64,000 bases of DNA from Planctomycetota bacterium (GTDB taxonomy: Bacteria; Planctomycetota; Planctomycetia; Planctomycetales; Planctomycetaceae), in contig JACTNB010000021.1 of assembly GCA_014584345.1 (NCBI GenBank), positions 124,001 to 188,000 on the forward strand, given 5' to 3'. Made by a program: the position numbers and the translations under genes. Positions 53,851 through 62,695 of the stretch are shown here, in pieces (the first letter of the stretch is position 1; each line of letters opens with the position of its first letter). A model generated the notes under the pieces. It was not told the DNA's origin. It was given only the letters and a program-made list of their open reading frames with translations, and did not search any database.

Positions 53851-55743
53851 TCAGGGGAGCGGTTTGCCATCGAGATCCGCCAGCGTTTTTTCCTTGAGTC
53901 GGGGAATATAAGACTTCAGCTTCTGGGGCACCCCGTCCCAGCTTTCGGGCAGTTCCGCCAGTTTATCGCGGACCGATGCCGCTTTGTCATCGAGTTCGTC
54001 CAGTGCGTTCCAGGCGGCTATCGCCGTGTACAGGTCGCTCTGTTCCAGGTCGGCAGCGGACACCAGGACCGGGAGGATGCGTTTCAAGTCGGCTGGAGTG
54101 CCATATTTCCCCAAGGCCTCTGCTGCCATAACGCGCACCGAGGGAGAATCGTCCTCGAGACGCTGTAGCAGTTCTTCTCGATACTCGGCCACGCCTGCCT
54201 GCTGATGTCGCAAGGCAAACAGACAGGCCCAATAACGGACACCCGCCTCAGTATTTTGTAATGCATCCACCACGCCTTGATGATCCACCTCATCCAGGGA
54301 AATCCGCGTGGCCAGAAAGGCCGCCGCGATCAGTTGATTGTAATTCGAAACCAGAGTTCCTGCTTTTAGCAGATCGTAGGGAGACTTTCCCTGGCTGCGC
54401 CGATGCACTTCCGCCTCGGGAAGCACACCGAGGTCACCAATGCGCAGGCACCATTTCCCCAACACATCCTGCATCTGGTGCAGGGTTTCCTCGTATGCGG
54501 GATCGCTGGCGAGATTGTGGATCTCTTCAGGGTCGTTCTGCAAATCGTAGAGTTCCTCGATCGGCTTCTCTCTCCAGAAGGCGTCCTGCGCCGGTGTCAG
54601 TTTTCCCTCCCGGTGGAGTTGATACCAGACGCGGGTGGTCGGAGTTTGAAACATGTAATGCAGATACTGGCCGTATGGACGATGTTGGTAAAAGTGGCGG
54701 AGGTACACAAATCGTTCGTTGCGAACGGAACGCACCATGTCGATGCGCTCATCCATCCGGCCGCGAAATCCGAATATAAATTTTTGAGGTTCCGAGGCAT
54801 GCGGACCGGCAAAGGCATGGCCCTGCCATTGCGCCGGAGGCTTGATGCCGCACAAACTCAGCAGGGTCGGGGCCAGGTCCACGAAACTCACCAGGCGATC
54901 GGACGTCCCTCCGGCCTGATAGTCTGGTGGGGCCAGATGCTTGTACTTGTCGGGAAAACGGACAATCAAGGGGACGTGCAATCCGGAATTGTAAGGCCAG
55001 CGTTTGTGCCTGGGCATGCCGGAACCATGGTCGCCGTAGTAAAAAATAATGGTCTCCTCGTACAAGCCGGCCGCTTTCAGTTCGGCAATGTTCTGGCCCA
55101 CCAGCGTGTCCATCTCCGTCAGCTTGTCGTAGTACTGTGCCCAGTCCTGTCGTGACTGGGGAGTATCGGGATGGTAGGCCGGCAGTTTGACTCCCGCGGG
55201 GTCGTGCACGGGCGTGTGGGGGCGCTTGCGGAGTTGGCTTTCGTGACTGATCGTATGATTAAAAATGGCAAAAAAGGGCTGATCGGGGGCACGATTCTTC
55301 CAATGAGCCTTGTTTCCACTGACATCCCAGGTCCCCTCGGGCTTGTCCAGGTTGTAATCTTCCTTGCTGTTGTTGGTGCAGTAATATCCTTGCTGGCGAA
55401 GATAGTAAGGATACATTTGCAAGCCTGCGGGCATGGGCAACTGAGACCGCATATGCTCGGCCCCCAGGCTCTGGGGGTACATCCCGGAGATAATCGTGGT
55501 ACGGGCGGGGGCACACACCGGCGCGTTGGACCAGCAGTATTTATAACGCAGTCCCTGTTGCGCCAGTTCATCAATATGCGGGGAAACGGCATAGCTGTCG
55601 CCGTAGCAGCCAAGTTCCGGGCCATTGTCCTCGCTGGTTATCCAGAGGATGTTGGGACGGTCGGCCGCGGCAAGCCAGTCCCCTCCCAAGGTGAAGATTG
55701 AGAGAAAACAGGCAGACAATCGCAAAATGCATAGACGGCTCAT
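53851..55743 (-). CDS. Exported sulfatase with C-terminal HEAT-like repeats
   Basis: A 630-aa protein. The signal peptide is LCILRLSACFLSIFTLGGDW (near residues 4-23). The sulfatase domain shows NILWITSEDNGPELGCYGDS, the formylglycine motif VCAPARTTIISGMYP (CxPxR, Ala instead of Ser), IIFYYGDHGSGMPRHKRWPY and ELYDLQNDPEEIHNLASD. The last 130 residues form helical HEAT-like units (LEDDSPSVRVMAAEALGKYG). The ATG at 55743 is chosen because GAGAGA lies 6 nt upstream; the open frame to 56085 overlaps glgX. Divergent from glgX. Confidence 0.9.
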   Translation of the reverse strand: MSRLCILRLSACFLSIFTLGGDWLAAADRPNILWITSEDNGPELGCYGDSYAVSPHIDELAQQGLRYKYCWSNAPVCAPARTTIISGMYPQSLGAEHMRSQLPMPAGLQMYPYYLRQQGYYCTNNSKEDYNLDKPEGTWDVSGNKAHWKNRAPDQPFFAIFNHTISHESQLRKRPHTPVHDPAGVKLPAYHPDTPQSRQDWAQYYDKLTEMDTLVGQNIAELKAAGLYEETIIFYYGDHGSGMPRHKRWPYNSGLHVPLIVRFPDKYKHLAPPDYQAGGTSDRLVSFVDLAPTLLSLCGIKPPAQWQGHAFAGPHASEPQKFIFGFRGRMDERIDMVRSVRNERFVYLRHFYQHRPYGQYLHYMFQTPTTRVWYQLHREGKLTPAQDAFWREKPIEELYDLQNDPEEIHNLASDPAYEETLHQMQDVLGKWCLRIGDLGVLPEAEVHRRSQGKSPYDLLKAGTLVSNYNQLIAAAFLATRISLDEVDHQGVVDALQNTEAGVRYWACLFALRHQQAGVAEYREELLQRLEDDSPSVRVMAAEALGKYGTPADLKRILPVLVSAADLEQSDLYTAIAAWNALDELDDKAASVRDKLAELPESWDGVPQKLKSYIPRLKEKTLADLDGKPLP

Positions 55744-55981
55744 GATCATTCTCTCGATATTCATGCAGAAATGAGTAATGCGGAAAAGCCCCTCCGTTGG
55801 TTTGTGAACAGACCTTGCGAGGGGTGATGTCATGCGTCTCGGACGGAGGAATGTTATCATGGCGAAGCATAAACGATCCTGCAAGGATGCAAAATGCCCG
55901 GCAGGTGGACGTGTCGCGTTCCACCACTGACGCAAGAGTCCAGGTCGCCGGAATACACGGTTGCGGAGATATCGATCCCTC

Positions 55982-58042
55982 ATGAAGAACTGGCATACAA
56001 CGGAAGGCTGGCACGATCCCCCGGGAGTCACCTGGATCGAGGAAGAACAGGCCTGGAATTTCGTTTTATACGCGCAGAGCGCCACACGTGTAATTCTGAT
56101 GTTATATTCCGAACACGATGCCGCGCATCCTGTCCTGGAGTATGAATTCGATCATTACCGCAACAAGTCGGGCCCTGTCTGGCATTGTCGCATCTCCAAA
56201 ACGCGGGCTCCGCGGGCTTTTTATTATGCCTATCGCGTCTATGGTGCTCACGATGACGATAACCACTTTCATCGCTTCGATCCTGAAAAAGTTCTGCTCG
56301 ACCCATATGCCAAGGCCGTGTACTTTCCCACGAATTTCGACCGCGAAGCCGCAAAGGGGCCGGGACCGAACGACGGCAAGGCTCCCCTGGGCGTGATCGA
56401 CGCGGAAATTCATTTTGACTGGAAGGATGACCGCTACCTGCGCCACGACTCCGACCTGATCATTTATGAAATGCACGTGCGGGGCTTTACCCGTCACGAC
56501 AGTTCGGGAGTAACTCCCGCCAAACGAGGCACCTACGCGGGAGTCATTGAAAAAATTCCGTACTTGCGCGACCTCGGAGTGACGGCGATCGAGCTGATGC
56601 CGGTTTTTTAGTTCGATCCACAGGAAAAGAACTACTGGGGATACATGCCTCTCAATTTCTTTGCCCCGCACAGTACCTACGCCGTCAATGCGGAAAGCCG
56701 GCTTGTCCGCGAGGAATTTCGCGAGATGGTCCAGGAACTGCATCGCGCTGGCATCGAAGTCATTCTGGATGTCGTCTTCAACCATACGTGCGAGGGGGAC
56801 GATCAAGGGCCCTGTTACAGCTTCAAGGGTATCGGCAGCGACATGTTCTACATGGCGATGCGCAACGCCGAGGGCAAACTGGATTTCGCCAACTACAGCG
56901 GCTGCGGCAACACCTTGGATGCCAACAAGCTCGCCGTCCGAAAACTGATTGTCGACAGTCTGAAATACTGGCGCGACCAAATGCACGTGGATGGATTCCG
57001 TTTCGACCTGGCCTCCATCTTCGCGCGGCGCAGCGATGGCTCCATTTCCCCCGATCAGACTCCCATCTTCTCGCAAATCGTGACGGCCAAGGATTTCCTG
57101 AATGTCCGCCTGATTGCAGAGCCCTGGGATGCCGCCGGGACGTATCAATTGGGGCATTCCTTTCCCGGCTGGTTGTGGATGCAGTGGAACGGTTTGTATC
57201 GCGATTCCCTGCAACGGTTCATCGCGGGGGAAAAAGGCATGATTCCCGAATTGATGTCACGGCTCTACGGCAGCGCGGATCTGTTTCCCGATGGTCTGGT
57301 GCACTCCTGCCGCCCCTGGCAATCCGTGAATTATATCACTTCGCACGATGGTTCCACGATGTTCGACATGGTGGCCTACGAAGGAAAGTATAACTGGGCC
57401 AACGGGGAGCGCAACCGCGATGGCTCGCATGAATTCAAGTGGAATTGCGGTTTCGAAGGCGAACGCAACGCCCCCCCGGAAGTGGTCCGACTCCGCAAGC
57501 AGCAGGTCAAGAATTTTATCACGCTACTGATGCTTTCGAATGGATCTCCCATGTTCCGCATGGGAGACGAATTCTTGCAGACCCAGCGAGGCAACAATAA
57601 CGCCTACAACCAGGACAACGAAACAAGCTGGCTCGACTGGACGCGGCTCGAACGTTTCAGCGACGTGTATCGTTTTTTCAAGTTGTTGATTGGCTTTCGT
57701 AAATCCCACCCTTCGCTCAGCCGTTCTCATTATTGGCGCGAGGACATTACCTGGTTTGGCCCGGACGGACCTTGCGAAATGGGGCATGACTCGCAGGTGC
57801 TGGCCTATCGGCTCCTGGGGGGAGACCTGAACGACCAGGATTTTTACGTAATGATCAACGGCTCCAGAAGCGGACGCGAATTCCGAATCTGCGAAGGTTC
57901 TGAACTCGAGTGGAAAAAGGTTCTCGATACCTCGCTGGAATCACCCGACGATATCCACGGCGCCACGGGGTACAAGCCAATCGACGCTCCGCGATACTTC
58001 GTTGCCGCCAATTCCGTGGTGGTGTTGCTCCGCGATACCTGA
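55982..58042 (+). pseudogene. glgX: Glycogen debranching enzyme GlgX/isoamylase-like, interrupted by an in-frame TAG
   Basis: Isoamylase-type alpha-1,6-glucosidase. The first 209 codons encode the CBM48-type N-domain and the start of the barrel (SDLIIYEMHVRGFTRH, LRDLGVTAIELMPVF). Codon 210 is TAG (56609-56611). The same frame then resumes without any shift (FDPQEKNYWGYMPLNFFAPH) and runs to 58042. The catalytic residues lie beyond the TAG: Asp342 in GFRFDLASI, Glu380 in LIAEPWD and Asp456 in TSHDGS. One substitution, for example CAG to TAG at a position where relatives have Gln, would explain it. It may be a pseudogene, a sequencing error or amber readthrough. Confidence 0.9.
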
Positions 58043-58171
58043 TCGGCTCACTCTCCCGTTATCGCGTAGCAACACACAAGACATCCGTCCGATTGCGGCA
58101 GGTCGCTTTACTCCCTCGTGCGGTTGGGAGCCGTCTCAAACGCCCCTTGGAACTGGTCCGGCGTCATTCGC

Positions 58172-59197
58172 TCAGCGTTTGCGCAAGTGGGAATCGTAAA
58201 TGGCCAGAAACGTGATGGGAGGCACGATCAGCATCAGGCCAATGAAAAACTGCCAGCGAGGAAATAGGTAGGCCTTGATCAGAAACTGATCGACCAGGGC
58301 CGAACCGATTGTCGCCCAGCAGAGTACGAGAATCCCGATCATGCGACGATCCTTCTTCTCCTGGTCGGTCATCTGAGAGATCGGCTTAGACTTTTTCGGG
58401 GCTGATTTTTTCTTGGCTCCCGATTTCTTCCCCTGGCTGACACTGGCTTCGTAGGATTCCGCCTGCACTTCATCTCGCGCGCCAGGGGCATAATACTTGG
58501 CGATTCCCTGGTGTATTTGGCGTGGAGTGCCGATCACCGCGCGCATCGGCTTGCCGAATCGCAGCCGGAATTCATCTTCGATTTCGTGGTCCGGTTCATC
58601 GATGCACGCGATCAGCACGACGTCCTCGTCGATGAACAGCGGGAGAATACTGTTGCGCTTCACGACGTTTCGGGGCACCATGTCCAACACGCGGTCGTCG
58701 GGCAGGATGCTATCCAGGTCGACAAATGGGCGCCCCAACTCTTCGGCCAGGGCCATGGCGGCTTTGTCCTCGTTGACCAGTTTCATTTGAACCACGGCAT
58801 CCCGATGCGACAGCCCTCGGCGATCGGCAAATTCTTCGATCTCTCGAATTTGTCCCTTGGAAATTTCGCCCCTGTCCGCCAGCACGCGTAGCAGAGGTTT
58901 TCCCACGCCTGTCTGGGATTCGGCAAATTCGCGCCCCAGGGATTCGTCGTAATCGCGCTTGCGCCCGGGGTCGGTCAGGCATAACATCGCCTTGGCGAGT
59001 TCATTCAGCAGTGCCTGGGACTGCAGCATATAATCGCCCGTGGCATACTTGCGGACCAATTCATTGAGTTTCCGGTAATGGGTCCGGATTTTTTCGGAAT
59101 CGTCCTCGAAGTCCACCAGGCGCAATAACTGATAATGCGTGGGGGGGCGGAACTCCTCGGGAATTCCCAACCACTGTTTGTAAACGTCGATCGACAA
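58172..59197 (-). CDS. J-like / MshEN (GspE N-terminal) membrane protein, partner of the adjacent Hsp70
   Basis: A 341-aa protein. Residues 1-90 are a planctomycete J-like domain (THYQLLRLVDFEDDSEKIRT, LLNELAKAMLCLTDPGRKRD) without an HPD motif. Residues about 100-235 match the MshEN/GspE N-terminal fold, which binds c-di-GMP in some proteins (LAEELGRPFVDLDSILPDDR, NSILPLFIDEDVVLIACID). A Lys/Ser-rich linker (about 255-275) precedes two C-terminal membrane segments (IGILVLCWATIGSALVD, WQFFIGLMLIVPPITFLAIYD). It is followed upstream by the Hsp70 gene, 61 bp away on the same strand. A chaperone partnership is inference from context. Confidence 0.83.
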   Translation of the reverse strand: MSIDVYKQWLGIPEEFRPPTHYQLLRLVDFEDDSEKIRTHYRKLNELVRKYATGDYMLQSQALLNELAKAMLCLTDPGRKRDYDESLGREFAESQTGVGKPLLRVLADRGEISKGQIREIEEFADRRGLSHRDAVVQMKLVNEDKAAMALAEELGRPFVDLDSILPDDRVLDMVPRNVVKRNSILPLFIDEDVVLIACIDEPDHEIEDEFRLRFGKPMRAVIGTPRQIHQGIAKYYAPGARDEVQAESYEASVSQGKKSGAKKKSAPKKSKPISQMTDQEKKDRRMIGILVLCWATIGSALVDQFLIKAYLFPRWQFFIGLMLIVPPITFLAIYDSHLRKR

Positions 59198-59258
59198 GGG
59201 AAAACACTCCGTTGGTTATGGCCGACAAGTCGGGAGAAGGGCCACGGTTCCGCGATTA

Positions 59259-60836
59259 TTATTCGACGGAATATTCGGCCGCCAGCAATTGCATGGCATC
59301 CACGCCCCGTTCGTCCAGTCCGGAATCACGCACAATTTGTGTCGCCGCTTCGCGATTCCCGGTTAATTCCCGAGCCGAAGCATGGATACGACCATTGGCG
59401 TCGTAACTGTACATCACCTCGACCGGAGACCCTTGTGGCAAATTGGGGGGGAGATCAACAATCCGAAAATCGCCGATCAACGTGCAGGCGGCCGGATCCA
59501 TTGCCTCGCCCTCCAGAATGTGGACGTGAATCGACCGCTGGTTCGGTGAATTCGTGACGAATCGTTGACTGGCGCTGAAGGGTATCTGCGTATTGCGGGG
59601 GATTATGATGTGATTGATCTTGCGACCGCGCTCGTTGGGGTCGGTAATCTTGATGCCTAGTGAATGCGAGTTGACATCGGCGGTTTCGACCGAGCGCAGA
59701 CGTTCCAGCACCGCCTTGGCAATGCGAGATTCTCCCCCGGTGGCACGCGCTTCCAGAATGGCTGCATGAATGGCCGCCCCCTGGGCAACGGCCTCTTCCG
59801 GAGAGACATCGCGCGAGGGGGCACGCCCCGCGACCTGGCGGAGCATCAACTCCACAGCCGGCATGTGCGTGGAACCTCCCACCAGCACAATGTCATCCAG
59901 GTCGCCAACTTTCACGCCCGCTTGCCGCATGACAAGTTCCGTCGTATCGCGGGTGCGCTGCAGCAGATCGGCCGTCATCCGTTCGAAATCCCCCCGCGTC
60001 AGGGCAACGGTCAGCGTTTTTCCCTGGTAGTATAAGCTGACGGGTATTTGAGACTTCGCGCTCAACTGCCGTTTTGCGTCTTCGCACTCCTGCGTGAACT
60101 GCAGCAGGGTTTCCGGGTCTTCCCGGGGATCGCTGCCGTATTTTTGCAGGTATTGCTCGCTGACGTGATCGACCAGACGCCGCGTCCAGTCCAACCCCCC
60201 CAGCATCACGTCTCCGTCGGTCGCCAGCACCTTGAAGTTCGTGGAGTTGTATCGCACGACGGTCACATCGAACGTCCCCCCCCCAAAGTCGTAAACCATG
60301 ATGGTCTTGGTAGTGAAACCTGGCTTGGAACTGCCCAGTTCGCCCTTCGTCCAGGCATAGGCCAAGGTCGCGGCGGTCGGTTCGTTGATAATGTCCACCA
60401 CGTTCAACCCGGCAATGCGGCCCGCGTCCTGGGTGGCCTTGCGGCGAATATCGTTGAAGTAATAGGGGACGGTAATCACCGCGTTGGCGATGGGGCCAAT
60501 TTCCACCTCGGCATCCTGCTTTAACTTTTTCAGAATCAAGGCCGAGATAAATTCCGGGGTCAATTTCTTGTTTTGATAGACAACGAAGAAATCCTTGTTG
60601 CCCATTTGACGCTTGATGGCCTCGATAATCCGTTGCGGGTCCTCGATGGACATGCGCTCGAAGGTGGGGCCGACAACCACTTGCCCTTCCTCGCTCAGAA
60701 TGACAATCGAAGGTGTGATGGTGCGACCATCGACATTACGAATCGCCCGGGGTTCGCCCTCCGTGTTCATTTGTGCGATCGTGGAAAAGGTCGTTCCCAG
60801 GTCGATGCCAACGGTATTGCCTTCAAGGAATTGCAT
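59259..60836 (-). CDS. Hsp70/DnaK-like protein without full substrate-binding lid
   Basis: A 525-aa Hsp70 relative. The ATPase domain is complete: VGIDLGTTFSTIAQMN, the NEPTAATLAYAW motif, MVYDFGGGTFDVTVVRY and IVLVGGSTHMPAVELML. The substrate-binding beta domain is recognisable (LGIKITDPNERG, RSIHVHILEGEA) but the C-terminal helical lid is reduced to about 40 residues, so it is roughly 110 aa shorter than DnaK. GrpE and canonical DnaJ genes are not in the window. AAGGTGAG lies 5 nt before the ATG. It precedes the J-like/MshEN gene. Confidence 0.9.
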   Translation of the reverse strand: MQFLEGNTVGIDLGTTFSTIAQMNTEGEPRAIRNVDGRTITPSIVILSEEGQVVVGPTFERMSIEDPQRIIEAIKRQMGNKDFFVVYQNKKLTPEFISALILKKLKQDAEVEIGPIANAVITVPYYFNDIRRKATQDAGRIAGLNVVDIINEPTAATLAYAWTKGELGSSKPGFTTKTIMVYDFGGGTFDVTVVRYNSTNFKVLATDGDVMLGGLDWTRRLVDHVSEQYLQKYGSDPREDPETLLQFTQECEDAKRQLSAKSQIPVSLYYQGKTLTVALTRGDFERMTADLLQRTRDTTELVMRQAGVKVGDLDDIVLVGGSTHMPAVELMLRQVAGRAPSRDVSPEEAVAQGAAIHAAILEARATGGESRIAKAVLERLRSVETADVNSHSLGIKITDPNERGRKINHIIIPRNTQIPFSASQRFVTNSPNQRSIHVHILEGEAMDPAACTLIGDFRIVDLPPNLPQGSPVEVMYSYDANGRIHASARELTGNREAATQIVRDSGLDERGVDAMQLLAAEYSVE

Positions 60837-61160
60837 ATCTCACCTTAACAGAAGTTGTCCGGAATCCTCAGTGGGTATTCAGTGTGTCTCGTGTTGCGTT
60901 TGTTTTGCCATGGGGATCATGCCATGAATCGTCACTGCGCCTTCAAGGCGTTCCAAGGTCACTCGATTTGCAAATGCTTCGTGACCAGGAAACGCGAATG
61001 GCTCTTGATCCGAAACAGAGTGGATTACCTATTGTGATGCGGAGTCCATGCGCTTTCAAGACTTAAGCAGCATTCCGAAGACGCTCGCGGGAGACAAATT
61101 TTCATTTTGTTAAGAAATGATTATGTCCCGTTTCCCGCGGTTTCCGGTGACGGAGTGCTG
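60837..61160. other. Gene-free region upstream of the Hsp70 gene
   Basis: About 320 bp with no supported gene. A short palindrome CGCCTT-C-AAGGCG lies at 60938-60950. No CIRCE element (TTAGCACTC-N9-GAGTGCTAA) is present, so HrcA control is not evident. The region must contain the Hsp70 promoter. Confidence 0.45.
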
Positions 61161-62270
61161 TCAGATGGGGTTGAGAGGCAGTAGATCCTCCACAACAAAC
61201 AGGCCATCCCGGCGTATCAGTTCTCCATCGAACCAGACTTCGCCTCCTCCCTGTTCGGGCAATTGTGCCAGCACCAGATCCCAGTGTACCGCACTCCGAT
61301 TCCCGTTATCAGTCGTGGTGTAGGCATTCCCGGGCGTGAAATGCAGCGATCCTCCGATTTTCTCGTCAAACAGCGTATCCAGGATCGGATGGCGGACTTC
61401 ATAATTGACTCCCAGGGAAAACTCCCCGATGTAACGGGAGCCTTCGTCACTATCCAGGATTTTGTTAAGACGCTCGCTTTCCCCATCACACTGGGCTTCA
61501 ATTACTTTCCCCTCCTGGAACGTCAGGCGTATATTCCGAAACACGGTTCCCTGGTACCGCGAGGGAATGTTGTACTGAATGGTGCCGTTCACGCTGTCGC
61601 GCACGGGTGCCGTGAAAACTTCCCCGTCGGGAATGTTCCGCCGACCATGGCAGGTCACCACGGGAATGTCCTTTATGGAAAAAGACAAATCCGTTCCCGG
61701 CGAGACAATCCGTACCCGATCCGTGCGCAGCATTCGCTGCCGCAACGGTTCCTGGGCCTGCTCCATCGCCCTGTAGTCGGCGGTGCAGACACGAAAATAA
61801 AACTCCTCGAAACTTTCCGTGCTCATATTCGCGGACTGCGCCATCGAGGGAGTGGGATACCGCAGCACAACCCATTTGGTGTGTGGCACGCGGATGCCGA
61901 AATGCACCGGCTTCATGTAGTGCTGCTGATACTGCTCCAAGGCGTCCTCGGGTACCTCGGCAAATTCAGCCGTGTTCTCCGATCCGCGAATGCCGATATA
62001 GGCCTGCATGCGCTCCATGCGGGCACTGTCGAATTCCGCAGCGAGTTTCAGCGTTTCCAGATCCGCGCGGCACACCCATTCCCGCAGTACGCGATTCTGG
62101 CGGAACTCGACCAGCGGAATCGCCCCGCAGGCGCGTGCCTTCCTCACCAGGTGCAGGACCAGCTCGGGCGATGGAAGATCGAACGCTTCAATCAACACGT
62201 TCTCTCCAGGTTCGAGTCGGCAACTGTGATGAATCAGAATATCGGCAAGCTGTTCGAGGCGAGGGTCCAT
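61161..62270 (-). CDS. M29-family aminopeptidase
   Basis: A 369-aa zinc aminopeptidase of the AmpS/PepT family. It begins DPRLEQLADILIHHSCRLEPGENVLIEAFD, matching the family N-terminus. Metal and catalytic residues are visible in the second half: DEGSRYIGEFSLGVN, IGGSLHFTPGNAYTTTDN and SAVHWDLVLAQLP, which contain the conserved Glu, His, Tyr, and the HxD pair. An alternative start at 62291 adds MSDESVS; the ATG at 62270 is preferred on family grounds. The gene is monocistronic, between the Hsp70 and feoB genes. Cytosolic, broad peptide turnover expected. Confidence 0.88.
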   Translation of the reverse strand: MDPRLEQLADILIHHSCRLEPGENVLIEAFDLPSPELVLHLVRKARACGAIPLVEFRQNRVLREWVCRADLETLKLAAEFDSARMERMQAYIGIRGSENTAEFAEVPEDALEQYQQHYMKPVHFGIRVPHTKWVVLRYPTPSMAQSANMSTESFEEFYFRVCTADYRAMEQAQEPLRQRMLRTDRVRIVSPGTDLSFSIKDIPVVTCHGRRNIPDGEVFTAPVRDSVNGTIQYNIPSRYQGTVFRNIRLTFQEGKVIEAQCDGESERLNKILDSDEGSRYIGEFSLGVNYEVRHPILDTLFDEKIGGSLHFTPGNAYTTTDNGNRSAVHWDLVLAQLPEQGGGEVWFDGELIRRDGLFVVEDLLPLNPI

Positions 62271-62484
62271 GGATACGCTTTCATCGGACAATCAGAAAAA
62301 GGGGAATCACAGGCAACACGCGGTCGGACGGTGTATTTATCGGAGGGCACGCCCTGTGACCCACCTGATACGCATTGCTTTGCAACCCAAGACACATCCA
62401 CTCGAGGGCTGTGGACTACGTATTCACATAATTCACAGCGGCGGAGGGGACAAGGAACACCGCCAAAACTCAGTAGCGAGTGTC

Positions 62485-62658
62485 TCAACCCCGGGGGGGA
62501 GTTTGCAACTGAACGAGCGTGTCGGCGGATTTCTTGGGGGTGCCGCACGACTTAGGACATTTCCTGCAGCCCCCGGATTTTCGGCCGAACAATATTTTCA
62601 GCCAACCTGCCAGACAGAGTAGCACGATCACCAGCGTTAGTAATAATTGTCCGTCCAT
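62485..62658 (-). CDS. FeoB-associated Cys-rich small membrane protein
   Basis: A 57-aa protein with one membrane segment (LLLTLVIVLLCLAGWLKILFG) followed by the cysteine cluster GGCRKCPKSC. This is the arrangement of the FeoB-associated Cys-rich membrane protein family. It lies 37 bp after the feoB stop on the same strand, as is usual for that family. The frame is open to 62694, but the ATG at 62658 is at the membrane segment. It probably assists ferrous iron uptake. Confidence 0.8.
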   Translation of the reverse strand: MDGQLLLTLVIVLLCLAGWLKILFGRKSGGCRKCPKSCGTPKKSADTLVQLQTPPRG

Positions 62659-62695
62659 GCCCGAATCCTCTCCCGGTTGATCGCCTTGCAGCATC

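Noticed and set aside
56645..58042. Second half of glgX considered as an independent gene starting at ATG 56645.
   Set aside because: The 11 codons between the TAG and this ATG continue the family sequence in the same frame, and no ribosome site precedes the ATG, so one interrupted gene is simpler.
60837..61160. Searched for a CIRCE or heat-shock element before the Hsp70 gene.
   Set aside because: No TTAGCACTC-N9-GAGTGCTAA or similar element was found.
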